Counted from the stretch's first letter, positions 7,186 through 15,774 are shown. The stretch: 19,629 nucleotides of DNA from JASFTV01 sp050050615 (GCA_050050615.1 JASFTV010000022.1:1-19629), one strand, 5' to 3'. Numbers and translations are program-made. Notes: a model not told the origin generated them from the sequence alone.

Positions 7186-7204
7186 CCCCGCCCACAGGAC
7201 GGGG
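7186..7204. terminator. hairpin between convergent uppP and lptD
   Basis: CCCCG at 7186-7190 pairs with CGGGG at 7200-7204 across a 9-base loop, in the 89-base gap where uppP and lptD converge. No T-run follows on either strand. Position is the main reason to consider it a terminator. Confidence 0.35.
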
Positions 7205-7244
7205 CATCTTCACTCCTGATCCAACCCGAAGTGACTCACCCATG

Positions 7245-9497
7245 CTATTGTCGCGAGCCGATATCCCCCAGGCCAAGAAGTCGAAAGGTCACCATAAAAG
7301 TGTCCACCTCATCCAAGCTTTCCGCGATCACTCTGACCCCCCAGCACTGGGACTGGTAATCTAGCCAGTAACGTCTCTCGATGTTCTTGTCCAAGTTGAG
7401 GTCCCTTTTCTGAGAACTGCCGGCTGAAAACCCATGGATAAGATTGATATTGAGGCTGTAATTGAGGCTCTTGGTCCCGTCTTTCACATACTCGTAATCG
7501 ATTGTGAAATGATCGTATCTTCCTCCTGACCTGGGAACATTGAATCCAAGGGCGACGTCTGCATAGGAAAAATCATCATCATAATAATCCCATCGGGCTT
7601 CCGCATCCAAATCAATGTAAGGAAAAAGCTTAAGATCTAATTCTCCAATTAAAGGTTCAAAAGGTTTCTTTTTCTGACCTGGATCTTCATCACCTCTGGC
7701 CTCATCAATATCGTAGCCCTGTACCAGATTAAAGGTTCCCCACTGCTTATACTGAACCTGGCCCTTATCATCCTCTGTACGTGCATCCAGCAGGTTCTCA
7801 AGTGCAAGGGTGATCCGGTTGATCTTTCCTTCCACGTCGACCGCCTCAAACCAGGGTTGGGGCTTGTCTTGGTCCTTGGGAACCCGGTATTCGTAGGTGA
7901 GGGACGGAAAGAATTTGTGTTTCACTTCTTTTGCATGCATCCAGTCAATATCAAAAATCCTTTCAAGGATTGTGGACAATCTGGCCTGGAGATCGTAAGC
8001 ATTTCTGGACTGATGTTCATTATCCCCGGTGTCATCATCTATCCATTGTGCGGTTCCTGTATAACTAAGCGATGGTTCAAATGCGAGATAGCGGCCAAAC
8101 CACATCGGATAAGATAGGCCGGGTGTAAAGGATGCACGATGCCCCTTCTGGCCCACATCACGCCAGATATAGTCGTAGTCCGTGTCCAGCCTAAAGAAAA
8201 GGGGCATATCTTGAAACGATCTAGGCAGGATACCGAGGTTTAGGCCTCCCAAAGGTTGAGGGGTGTCGTCATCCGAGGGATTTTCAGGCCTTTGGTAATA
8301 AGAGGTCAGCCCCTGCAAACTATAGCTTTCTCCATCATGCGCCAATCGCAATGCAGACCTTCTGGTCGGGGATTGTATTTCCTCAACCGGTCGACCAAAC
8401 ACCTCACTCAAATCGGGTCTTCCCTGATATCCGAAAAGGCCTCCTTGAAATTCCTTGAGGTAATCTTGGTCGCTCACGAAATCCGTATCAAACCGCACTC
8501 TCAGCCCCAGAGGAAGCTGTTGATCGGTCCTACTTCGCAGCCAGTAGCGCGTCTCGTTCGTGCGGGGAAAGGGACTCAGATCCACTTCCTCAGGGTCACT
8601 CAGATCCTTGTCTTCGATCTTGTCCGAGAGGATATCGAAAAGAACTATGCCCTTGGATTCACCTTCCGCCACATAGCGGGACTCAAAGCCCTGCATAAAG
8701 CCTCGCTCATCCATGAAACGTTCATAAAACGTCGCATCCGTCTGATCGGCGATCGCCCAGAAAAAAGGCACCTCCACATCCACACCATTCCGGCTCGAAT
8801 ACCCCACCCTCGGAGGCAGGAGACCCGTCTGCCGCTTCGTCTTAACCGGAAAGATGGCGTATGGGATATAAAAGGCAGGAAAATCACGGATTCTGAAAAC
8901 GGTGTGCTTCACCGTACCGTATCCTTCAATAGTGACTTCGACCTCCGAACCGGTGATGCTCCAGTCGGGCTTCTCTCCATCGCAGGTCGTTAAACGGCAG
9001 TTCTTCACCCTGTACGTCTTCGCCCCCGTCTTTTCAATAGAATCCCCGCTGATGTAATAGTGGTGTTCTCGGATGAAAAGGCGGCCCTTGCTCATCTGTC
9101 CCTGTTGGGTATTGAGGTTGAATATCGCGTGTTCCCCAGTAAGGAGATCTCCGTTGGCCTCTAGAATGACGTTTCCTGAAACTTCTACGATGCCCGTCTT
9201 CTCATTATACTTCGCTCTTTCCGCCGAAAGGACTTGACCCTCTCTCGAAATGACCACGTCTCCCTCAGCGACATACAGGCCTTCCTTCTCACGGTAGCTC
9301 ATCTTCCTTGCCGTAATTTCCCACCGGGCACCCTCGTCCTCCACGATCTTGTCTTTTATTGACCGATCAAAGGCCATTAGGGCGCTCGCCTCTAGAACGA
9401 CCAAAAACAAAGCGGCCAAGGCCAGGCAAATCCATTTGGTCGGAGTCTTTGATGCTATGGCTGACCTCCTCTCAAAGCGTTTGGGCTGAAGGACCAC
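7245..9497 (-). CDS. lptD: LPS assembly outer-membrane protein LptD
   Basis: Outer-membrane translocon that inserts lipopolysaccharide into the outer leaflet together with LptE. A hydrophobic signal segment (about 22-40, LALAALFLVVLEASA) is followed by an OstA/LptA-like beta-jellyroll (about 55-150, with EGDVVISREGQ and SGNVILEANGDLLTG), then the LptD barrel region from RVKNCRLTTCDGEKPDW through a C-terminal barrel. Cys167, Cys172 and Cys718 could form the inter-domain disulfide seen in the family. The reported start is GTG at 9497, the only canonical start before the signal segment, but its ribosome-binding site is poor. ATA at 9458-9456, six bases after a perfect AGGAGG, would give a neat MASKTPTKWICLAL signal peptide. 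Position numbers here count from the GTG. It follows folC by 22 bases. Confidence 0.93.
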   Translation of the reverse strand: MVLQPKRFERRSAIASKTPTKWICLALAALFLVVLEASALMAFDRSIKDKIVEDEGARWEITARKMSYREKEGLYVAEGDVVISREGQVLSAERAKYNEKTGIVEVSGNVILEANGDLLTGEHAIFNLNTQQGQMSKGRLFIREHHYYISGDSIEKTGAKTYRVKNCRLTTCDGEKPDWSITGSEVEVTIEGYGTVKHTVFRIRDFPAFYIPYAIFPVKTKRQTGLLPPRVGYSSRNGVDVEVPFFWAIADQTDATFYERFMDERGFMQGFESRYVAEGESKGIVLFDILSDKIEDKDLSDPEEVDLSPFPRTNETRYWLRSRTDQQLPLGLRVRFDTDFVSDQDYLKEFQGGLFGYQGRPDLSEVFGRPVEEIQSPTRRSALRLAHDGESYSLQGLTSYYQRPENPSDDDTPQPLGGLNLGILPRSFQDMPLFFRLDTDYDYIWRDVGQKGHRASFTPGLSYPMWFGRYLAFEPSLSYTGTAQWIDDDTGDNEHQSRNAYDLQARLSTILERIFDIDWMHAKEVKHKFFPSLTYEYRVPKDQDKPQPWFEAVDVEGKINRITLALENLLDARTEDDKGQVQYKQWGTFNLVQGYDIDEARGDEDPGQKKKPFEPLIGELDLKLFPYIDLDAEARWDYYDDDFSYADVALGFNVPRSGGRYDHFTIDYEYVKDGTKSLNYSLNINLIHGFSAGSSQKRDLNLDKNIERRYWLDYQSQCWGVRVIAESLDEVDTFMVTFRLLGLGDIGSRQ
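9465..9473 (-). promoter_or_regulatory. strong Shine-Dalgarno before a non-canonical ATA start of lptD
   Basis: On the minus strand GAGAGGAGG (9473-9465) is followed by six bases and then ATA (9458-9456), in frame with lptD. The ATA overlaps, as ATAG, the stop codon of an 18-codon frame that opens at ATG 9511-9509. This mirrors the ATGA overlaps used elsewhere in the window. Initiation at AUA is rare but known. Confidence 0.45.
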
Positions 9498-9519
9498 TTT
9501 CCCGGTTTCATTGCGAGAC

Positions 9520-10830
9520 CTATGGAATCACCTGCCGGATGTTGTCCGGCCTATACCTCTCAGGATCAAGACAAGTTAAAGCCTCTCCTACTGTAAAAAG
9601 GGACCCCGTTACGAGGATCAGATCCTTTGGATCGGCGATCTCCCTTGCCTTACGAAGCGCTCGGGATATTTGAGGACGGGTTTCTCCTGGTTTTCCTAAT
9701 GAAGCAGCCTCCTTCATCAACGTTTCAGGGGTGGCCGCCCGGTAATACTCAGGCCTTGTGTAAATGACGTAATCCGCAATGGGCACAATACCTCTCAGAA
9801 TCTTTCGAATATCCTTATCCCCCATCACCCCTAGAACCAGGATGAGACGTCTGTATTGAAAACCGCTCCTCAAGGAATCGGCCAGGTGCCTTATGGCTGC
9901 AGGATTGTGGGCCCCATCCAAAACCAAGAAAGGGTCTGTCGAAACAATGTGCATCCTTCCTGGCCAGTTGGCATGTCTCAAACCCTCTCTGATATCATCG
10001 TAAGAAACCTCGAATCCTTTCCTTTCAAGGAGTTCCACGACGGCCAAAGCCAAAGCGGCGTTTCGACTCTGGTACCCCCCCGAGAGTCCCAGTTCAAGCT
10101 TGCTAAAGTGGCGTTTCAGACCATAATAATTGAATGTCAAGCCACTCCTGCGGTAGCGAATCTCTTTTCCTATACGCCAGAAAGGCGCCTTTTTTCTCTC
10201 ACATGTGCGCTTAAAGATCTCGACAACCGGGGCCTGAGTAGCCGCTGTAATCAGGTCGACCCCTCGCTTGATGATGCCGGCCTTCTCTCTTGCGATATCT
10301 CTCAGATGGGTACCAAGAAAAAATCGGTGTTCGAGAGAGATGTTCGTTATGACCGTCACAGTCGGTCTGATCACATTGGTGGCGTCAAGACGCCCCCCCA
10401 TGCCTACCTCCATAATGGAGATGTCTGTCTTTTGTCTGGCAAAATGGATCAGGGCCATTGCCGTTGTGACCTCAAAGAAGGTAGGAGGATGTCTTGGATC
10501 AATCATCGACATCACCTCACCCGCAATGACTGCGGCCTCCTCAGGGATTATCTCCTGAGCGTTTATGCGAAATCGCTCTGTGAACCTTACCAAGTGAGGA
10601 GAAGAATAGAATCCCACCTTCAAACCCGATCTTAGCAATATAGATTCCACCATGGCGGCCACCGAACCTTTCCCATTCGTGCCCGCAACATGGATGTATT
10701 TCTGACCGTGGTGAGGATTGCCAAAGGCGTTTAAGAGGTTGGATGTCTTGGAAAGCCCGAATTTGATCCCGTATTTCTGTAATCCATAGAGGTATTGTAT
10801 GGCATCATCATATGAGATCTTCTTCTTCAT
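9520..10830 (-). CDS. folC: Folylpolyglutamate synthase / dihydrofolate synthase
   Basis: ATP-dependent Mur-ligase-family enzyme that adds glutamate to dihydropteroate and/or to reduced folates in the cytoplasm. Motifs visible: P-loop AGTNGKGSV (49-57), SSPHLVRFTERFRIN (76-90), EVGMGGRLDATN (141-152), REKAGIIKRG (181-190) with the usual modified-Lys region, and DGAHNPAA (305-312) at the start of the C-terminal domain. Length 436 is normal. The ATG at 10830 has only a weak upstream purine stretch. The gene lies between pcrA (145 bases upstream) and lptD (22 bases downstream), so folC and lptD probably share a transcript. Whether it has both activities cannot be decided from sequence alone. Confidence 0.95.
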   Translation of the reverse strand: MKKKISYDDAIQYLYGLQKYGIKFGLSKTSNLLNAFGNPHHGQKYIHVAGTNGKGSVAAMVESILLRSGLKVGFYSSPHLVRFTERFRINAQEIIPEEAAVIAGEVMSMIDPRHPPTFFEVTTAMALIHFARQKTDISIMEVGMGGRLDATNVIRPTVTVITNISLEHRFFLGTHLRDIAREKAGIIKRGVDLITAATQAPVVEIFKRTCERKKAPFWRIGKEIRYRRSGLTFNYYGLKRHFSKLELGLSGGYQSRNAALALAVVELLERKGFEVSYDDIREGLRHANWPGRMHIVSTDPFLVLDGAHNPAAIRHLADSLRSGFQYRRLILVLGVMGDKDIRKILRGIVPIADYVIYTRPEYYRAATPETLMKEAASLGKPGETRPQISRALRKAREIADPKDLILVTGSLFTVGEALTCLDPERYRPDNIRQVIP

Positions 10831-10933
10831 AATCCGGGTCTTTTTTGTGAGTTAACGAAATACTCCTCCTCAAAAGCGACGGTTTGGTCAAGCGCTTATT
10901 CAGATCTTGGAACCCTCTACTCGTCGCTTCTCT

Positions 10934-10963
10934 GGATTCCCGCTGATGCACACGGGGAATTCC
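10934..10963. repeat. palindrome downstream of the helicase gene
   Basis: GGATTCCCG at 10934-10942 pairs, with small bulges, with CGGGGAATTCC at 10953-10963. It starts 12 bases after the pcrA-like stop (minus strand). Its core resembles the element at 6264-6305. No T-run follows on the minus strand, so terminator function is uncertain. Confidence 0.45.
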
Positions 10964-10974
10964 GAGGGCTTTCC

Positions 10975-13146
10975 TCACATTTTATCAAGGCTTGTGTACC
11001 CGAGATGGAGCAACTTTCGTCCGAAATCCCTGAAAAGCACCTCAACCTTTTCCTCGCCTATGATCTTGGAAATCACCCCGTGACCAAAAGCTGGATGCTT
11101 AACCCTGTCGCCCGGACGCAACGCCGAAGGATGGTCGTCCGCATATGGATAAGGTTCAGGTTCTTTGGGCGGTCCTGTCCCTCTGCTCCTGCTGAACAAG
11201 GCATCCGATGAGCCGTATTCCGTTATTCCTTCCGGAAGCGCTTGGATAAAAGAAGAGAGACCGCCTCTGTAAGACAGATCAGATCCGCCGAAGGAAAACC
11301 AGGTGCGGGACACCTCGTGGCCCGGGTAGCACAAAAACAATCGATCCTTGGCCCGGGTAGCAGCCACGTACATAAGACGGCGTTCCTCTTCGATGGCGTC
11401 CATATTCGAATTTGCCCTTGCAGATGGGAAATACCCCTCCATCACCCAGATGATAAAAACGATGCGCCATTCAAGGCCTTTCGCTGAGTGGACGGTGGAC
11501 AGGGTCAGGCGATCACCCTTGTACCTTGGGTCCATGTCTGCAAGACTGTTCGGGGGATCAAGGATCAGATCATCCAGAAAAGGCCTTAGTTTTCTGTAGT
11601 GGCCCGCCATGGGAATCAGTTGTTCCAGATCTTTGGCGCGTCGCGGGAAATCGTCAAACCGCTCCTTGAGAATCGGTTCATAGTACTCCATGGCCAACTT
11701 TATTGCTCTCTTAGGTACCACCGCTTTCGCTGACAAGCGCTTTATGAGATGTGAAAGCTCTTTTAAACCATCATCTCCTTTTCCTGCACCGGGCCATTCA
11801 GCGACTTGCCATGGGAGAGCATTTTCCTGTTTCATCCAGTTTATGATGGCCTGGCTTTTCCCTTGGCCTATGTTTTTTACCATCCTCAGGATACGGCCCC
11901 AGCTTATGCTATCGCCTCGATTCACCGCAACCCTTAGATGGGCCAGAAGGTCCTTGATGTGAGCCGACTCCATAAACTTGAAGCCCCCGTATTTCACGAA
12001 GGGTATGCCCTGCCGAGCCAGCTCCACCTCCAATTCAAAAGAGTAGTGCGCGGCTCTGAAAAGAATCGCAAAGTCCCTGACTGAATGCCCCTGACTTAAC
12101 TGATCCTTTATGAATCGGCATATGAACATGGCCTGTTCTGGTTCGGTCCAAGTATTGACAACCCTGGGCAAGTCACCATCCCCTCGTGTTGTGAAGAGGC
12201 ATTTTGTGTACTTTTCATAGGCCTTGTCCATAAGCGCGTTGGTGAAGTTAAGGATCGGCTGAGTTGACCTGTAATTTTCTTCGAGCTTGATTACTTTGGT
12301 TTCAGGGAATCGCTGTGGAAAATCAAACATGTTCTTATAATTGGCCCCCCTGAAAGAATAGATAGACTGCGAGTCGTCCCCCACAACCATGACATTTCGG
12401 TGGCTCTCAGCCAGCCATTTCACAATGTCGGCCTGAATAGCGTTGGTGTCTTGGTATTCGTCAACCATGATGTAACGGTACTGGTCGCTTAAGCGGCTAC
12501 GAATTTCCTCATTCTCGGATAGAAGGTGTCTGAAGAAGAGAATCAAATCGTCGTAGTCCATGAGTTGATTCTCTTTCTTGTAATCCCCATAGAGCTGCCT
12601 GAGTCTGTTCACTTGAGGAATGTATTCCAAAAACTGTGCATATTCTTCACGCATGAGCGTTTCGATAGATGCTTCAAGGTTTGCTGCCTTACTCAGGATG
12701 TTCGCCAGCGTAGAGCGCTTTGGAAACCTTATGGATCCCCGGTCTACTTGTATTTCTTGAACCAGGGACTGAATGACCTCCTCCATGTCTGCCCGGTCCA
12801 ATACGGTGAAGTTACGGTCAAAGCCTAGGACATCGGCGCAGTTTCTTAGCACCCGGTGGGCTAAAGAGTGGAATGTGCCGCCCGACACATGCCTGCACCT
12901 CTCATCAGCAAGTCCGGATGCCCTTTCGAGCATCTCTCCAGCCGCCTTTCTTGTAAAGGTGAGGAGCAAAATGTTTTCCGGAGGAACGTCTGTCTCCACG
13001 AGCCGAGCCACCCGGTAAACCAGGGTCCTCGTCTTGCCGCTCCCTGCTCCTGCAATCACCAGCAAGGGTCCTTCAAGAGACATGACCGCTGTCATCTGTG
13101 CAGGATTCAGCACTTTTTCATAATCAATACGCGTGGACAAGATCAC
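10975..13146 (-). CDS. UvrD/Rep/PcrA-family ATP-dependent DNA helicase
   Basis: Superfamily 1A 3'-to-5' helicase acting in repair and replication restart. Motifs in order: Q-motif LNPAQ (13-17), Walker A AGAGSGKT (32-39), LTFTRKAAGEM (62-72), Walker B VDEYQDTN (228-235), GDDSQSIYSFRGA (256-268), a LEENYRST segment, STVHSAKGLEW, and EEERRLMYVAATRAKDRL. The end (GDRVKHPAFGHGVISKI...) resembles the C-terminal Tudor-like RNA polymerase-binding region of PcrA. At 723 residues it is close to PcrA/UvrD length. The start is GTG at 13146, preceded by AAGGGA. Assignment between PcrA, UvrD and Rep subtypes is left open, although the C-terminus favours PcrA. Confidence 0.93.
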   Translation of the reverse strand: MILSTRIDYEKVLNPAQMTAVMSLEGPLLVIAGAGSGKTRTLVYRVARLVETDVPPENILLLTFTRKAAGEMLERASGLADERCRHVSGGTFHSLAHRVLRNCADVLGFDRNFTVLDRADMEEVIQSLVQEIQVDRGSIRFPKRSTLANILSKAANLEASIETLMREEYAQFLEYIPQVNRLRQLYGDYKKENQLMDYDDLILFFRHLLSENEEIRSRLSDQYRYIMVDEYQDTNAIQADIVKWLAESHRNVMVVGDDSQSIYSFRGANYKNMFDFPQRFPETKVIKLEENYRSTQPILNFTNALMDKAYEKYTKCLFTTRGDGDLPRVVNTWTEPEQAMFICRFIKDQLSQGHSVRDFAILFRAAHYSFELEVELARQGIPFVKYGGFKFMESAHIKDLLAHLRVAVNRGDSISWGRILRMVKNIGQGKSQAIINWMKQENALPWQVAEWPGAGKGDDGLKELSHLIKRLSAKAVVPKRAIKLAMEYYEPILKERFDDFPRRAKDLEQLIPMAGHYRKLRPFLDDLILDPPNSLADMDPRYKGDRLTLSTVHSAKGLEWRIVFIIWVMEGYFPSARANSNMDAIEEERRLMYVAATRAKDRLFLCYPGHEVSRTWFSFGGSDLSYRGGLSSFIQALPEGITEYGSSDALFSRSRGTGPPKEPEPYPYADDHPSALRPGDRVKHPAFGHGVISKIIGEEKVEVLFRDFGRKLLHLGYTSLDKM

Positions 13147-13262
13147 ACCATCCCTTCAATTTTTATATTCATATCGCCCTGACATTCTTAGAGATTTGGG
13201 CGGCAGGAGACTTGCACCGGGTTTTCGTGTGATTTAAGGAACATTCTACCAGCTTTTCCATG

Positions 13263-14054
13263 CTAAACAATAATCACCAGTGGAATCAAGACCGCCACAA
13301 ATAAAAGGAAGATAAGGGCAAGAGGGATAAGAAGGGCAATAATGACCTTCAAATACGATATTTCATGGATCTCCCTGAGGCCGATTATTTGAACAACCAG
13401 GATCCATATGCCCCCGATCAAACCACCCACCAAAGGGATTACTCCCCAGACCTGGGTGGCTTGGGAGAAACAGATCACTCTGAAAGTGGCCTCGAAACCG
13501 CTTGATCCCCCTCTCACGATGAGCAACGATATGTGAACGATAACGCTCGCAGTGAAAATGATGAGAGCCACAAATAGGGGGCAAAAAATCATGGCGGCTA
13601 AGAATATGAGACCCATTGTAATCGGACCAAAGAGGCCGCCACCTATGGAGGTGAGGCTTTCTGACATCATCAGAAATTGCCAGAAAACTTCAAGCATCAT
13701 ACCGGCGGAGCCAAGGAGAAGTCCGAAGGCGAGGGGCTCTCTCATGCCTCCCTCAGTGGCCGCACCTCTGAAGAAACCTATCGGGGAAAAAAGAACAGCC
13801 TTCAGGGTCAGCGTAATCGCCTTACCCATCCCCAGTTCCGAGCGGCTCTCCCAGGGTGAAGGGCTTCGACCGGTCTTCATTTCAGGCCCTGTCTCTTTCT
13901 CTATCTCCTCAAAACCGGTGCCACCTCTTGGAACGACAAGCTCAAAACGATGTTTACAGCGAGAGCAAGTGGCCCATCGGGCACCGGGCGGAATCTTTTC
14001 TCTAGGTATCGTTCTTGACAGGTTACAATGGGGGCATATGATCTCTATCGTCAT
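13263..14054 (-). CDS. Zinc-ribbon and Yip1-like membrane protein
   Basis: A two-part protein of unknown role. The N-terminus is an MJ0042/zinc-ribbon-type module with CPHC (7-10) and CSRC (30-33). A polar linker (about 45-80) follows, then about five hydrophobic segments between residues 88 and 263, in the pattern of the Yip1 superfamily (FFRGAATEGGMREPLAFGLL, the VWGVIPLVGGLIGGIWILVV segment and the final ALLIPLALIFLLFVAVLIPL segment). Such proteins are common in Desulfobacterota genomes but functionally uncharacterised. The ATG at 14054 has AGAGG five bases upstream. It overlaps the stop of the upstream small Cys protein (ATGA), so the two are likely made together. The helicase gene follows 116 bases downstream. 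Confidence 0.8.
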   Translation of the reverse strand: MTIEIICPHCNLSRTIPREKIPPGARWATCSRCKHRFELVVPRGGTGFEEIEKETGPEMKTGRSPSPWESRSELGMGKAITLTLKAVLFSPIGFFRGAATEGGMREPLAFGLLLGSAGMMLEVFWQFLMMSESLTSIGGGLFGPITMGLIFLAAMIFCPLFVALIIFTASVIVHISLLIVRGGSSGFEATFRVICFSQATQVWGVIPLVGGLIGGIWILVVQIIGLREIHEISYLKVIIALLIPLALIFLLFVAVLIPLVIIV

Positions 14055-14317
14055 TTACGCCTCTTTTTCTCCTCTTTCAACAGACGGCTAAGTGTTTTTT
14101 TTTGGGACCATCTCTGCAACCTGCTTGCCATTCCAGTACCGGCAGCGCGGTCAACAATTTCTTCCCTCAGTTCAAGCCCTTCCTTTGTAGACAATGCCGT
14201 CCTTAAGCACAAAACCCTTTCAGGGCATTCAAAACATTCAGGGACGACTTCCCTCAATCCCTTCTCTCCCATTGGAAAAACTTTATCTAGGATCCCGAAG
14301 CAATCTTTCTTCTCCAT
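14051..14317 (-). CDS. Small cysteine-containing protein, unknown function
   Basis: I cannot name a family. The 88-residue product has four cysteines, C6, C28, C31 and C37 (ECFECPERVLCLRTAL), a spacing that could hold a metal or iron-sulfur site, followed by a charged helical region (TKEGLELREEIVDRAAG) and a strongly basic tail ending KKRRK. The ATG at 14317 is preceded by GAGGTG. The stop overlaps the ATG of the zinc-ribbon/Yip1-like protein by four bases, strong evidence that it is a real gene. The linked gene also starts with a Cys-rich ribbon, so a joint membrane-associated, metal-dependent role is possible but is inference. Confidence 0.7.
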   Translation of the reverse strand: MEKKDCFGILDKVFPMGEKGLREVVPECFECPERVLCLRTALSTKEGLELREEIVDRAAGTGMASRLQRWSQKKTLSRLLKEEKKRRK

Positions 14318-14668
14318 AACACCTCAAAAACGCTCAAGCATTGAGCTACTGAAAATCTCTGTTCAAGCTTATACAACATTAGGCGCCTGATATAAAGTCC
14401 AAATATCGCCTCTAAGAAAAGCACCCAATCTCGTGGCGTAGCTTTCAGATGACACGGACACCCAATCTTGTCGTTTCAACACTTCTGACCGATACCAATT
14501 CATTGACATTAAACGCTCCACCCCATATGATCCTTCTCTATGAATAGGGTGAACAGAGTCTGCTTGGTATCTGGTTCGCATTCTTATCCAGCATCCCAAG
14601 AACAATTGCGCATGCAAAGGCGGGAGATCCAATTGTCTCATAGAGACGATCCATGAGTCTCGTTTGCT
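14318..14668. other. divergent intergenic region
   Basis: About 350 bases between the minus-strand small Cys gene and the plus-strand Crp-like gene. A minus frame through 14369-14779 stays open but overlaps the regulator and has no recognisable features, so it is not called. A short dyad CTCAA-GCA-TTGAG lies at 14330-14342, close to the Cys gene start. No clear Fnr- or Crp-type operator (TTGAT-N4-ATCAA or TGTGA-N6-TCACA) is visible. Confidence 0.4.
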
Positions 14669-15352
14669 ATGGATATCATCAAACACATTGCATCTATCCC
14701 TCTCTTTAAAGGTCTTCCTAACGAGCAACTCGAGGATTTGACCATGATCACCGTAGATCAGGTTTTCCGCCGCAGCCAAACGATATTCATTGAAGGTGAT
14801 GATGCGAACGGGTTTTATGTGATCATTTCCGGCAGGGTGAAAATATTCAAACTCTCTCCTGAGGGCAAGGAACAGACGTTACATATTTTTGGACCCGGTG
14901 AGCCATTCGGAGAGGTACCTGTCTTTGAAGGGCGCCATTTCCCGGCCAGTGCCGAAGCGCTGGAGGAAAGTCGGATATGCTTCTTTCCGAGGAAGTCTTT
15001 TGTTGATTTGATAAGAAGGAATCCTTCGCTCGCCCTGAACATGCTGGCTGTTTTATCCAGGCGTCTTCGCAGGTTTGCCGCCCTTATCGACGACCTTTCT
15101 TTGAAGGAGGTTCCCGGTCGGCTGGCAGCCTATCTCCTTTACCTGAGTGAGCAAAAGATGGGGTCGAACGACCTCGAGCTTACGATCACGAAAGGCCAAC
15201 TCGCCAGTCTCCTGGGCACCATCCCTGAAACCCTTTCTCGAATCCTGAGCAAAATGACCGGGCAGGGTTTGATTGAATCCATCGGTCCTCAAATCAGAAT
15301 TTTGGATCGCGAAGGCCTTCAAAACTTGGCGGAATCAGGGGGCCACCTTTAA
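14669..15352 (+). CDS. Crp/Fnr-family transcriptional regulator
   Basis: A one-component regulator. An N-terminal cyclic-nucleotide-binding-type jelly roll (about 12-125, with IFIEGDDANGFYVIISGRVKI and GPGEPFGE) is followed by a long dimer helix and a C-terminal winged helix (about 150-212) with recognition helix TIPETLSRILSKM (184-196). At 227 residues it is typical. The only cysteine is C104, so no Fnr-type 4Fe-4S cluster is expected. The segment FPASAEA replaces the R-S-A phosphate-binding part of the cAMP pocket in E. coli Crp, so cAMP is an unlikely ligand. Similar proteins sense nitric oxide, haem or redox state, but the effector here is unknown. The start has no strong Shine-Dalgarno. 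It stands alone, divergent from the Cys gene. Confidence 0.92.
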   Translation: MDIIKHIASIPLFKGLPNEQLEDLTMITVDQVFRRSQTIFIEGDDANGFYVIISGRVKIFKLSPEGKEQTLHIFGPGEPFGEVPVFEGRHFPASAEALEESRICFFPRKSFVDLIRRNPSLALNMLAVLSRRLRRFAALIDDLSLKEVPGRLAAYLLYLSEQKMGSNDLELTITKGQLASLLGTIPETLSRILSKMTGQGLIESIGPQIRILDREGLQNLAESGGHL

Positions 15353-15621
15353 ACGGTCGGTTGGCCAAATCATATCATGATCAACGGCAATTTGGGGATG
15401 AATTGAGGCTCCGTGCACTGTTTCCCGAATCGAACTGCGTTCCGAACCGTGGTTGGGCTACTTGCAAAAGATGCGAACCTTTGCGTCCTCTGCCTCCACG
15501 TCGATACTCATGTCACCGAGGGCCTCTATAAAAGCTTTGTCACGACAGCGTTGTCCTCCTGTTGGACATCAATTCAGAATCTGAGCTTTGTTAGAGACTT
15601 ACTGTGGGGGGTCTGGCGCTA

Positions 15622-15658
15622 CGCACAAAAACCACGGCAGGGTGCCTATTTTTGTGTG
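15622..15658. terminator. nested hairpin, possible bidirectional terminator
   Basis: CGCACAAAAA at 15622-15631 pairs with TTTTTGTGTG at 15649-15658 (one G-T wobble). Inside the loop, GGCA-GGG-TGCC at 15636-15646 forms a short GC hairpin. On either strand the inner hairpin is followed closely by a T-run, the form of a weak intrinsic terminator. It is 270 bases after the Crp-like gene. Confidence 0.35.
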
Positions 15659-15774
15659 CATGAATCTAGTTTTGGGTCCCAATTGAAGCCTTCCCCGGAT
15701 CGCCTTTCTCTTTGAAGCGACTCCTCCCCGATCACCTTGAACCGCCACAGTCAAGGATTGCCGGACCTCCTATG

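Noticed and set aside
8256..8993. 245-residue plus-strand frame
   Set aside because: Antisense to lptD, Arg/His-rich composition typical of reverse-strand shadows.
9856..10635. 259-residue plus-strand frame
   Set aside because: Antisense to folC, no recognisable motif.
13552..14091. 179-residue plus-strand frame
   Set aside because: Antisense to the zinc-ribbon/Yip1-like gene, which has clear motifs and hydrophobic segments.
14369..14779. 136-residue minus-strand frame
   Set aside because: Overlaps the first 110 bases of the Crp-like gene on the opposite strand and shows no family features.
15413..15715. 100-residue plus-strand frame
   Set aside because: No family pattern, Cys/Ser-rich composition, crosses the nested hairpin; treated as noncoding.
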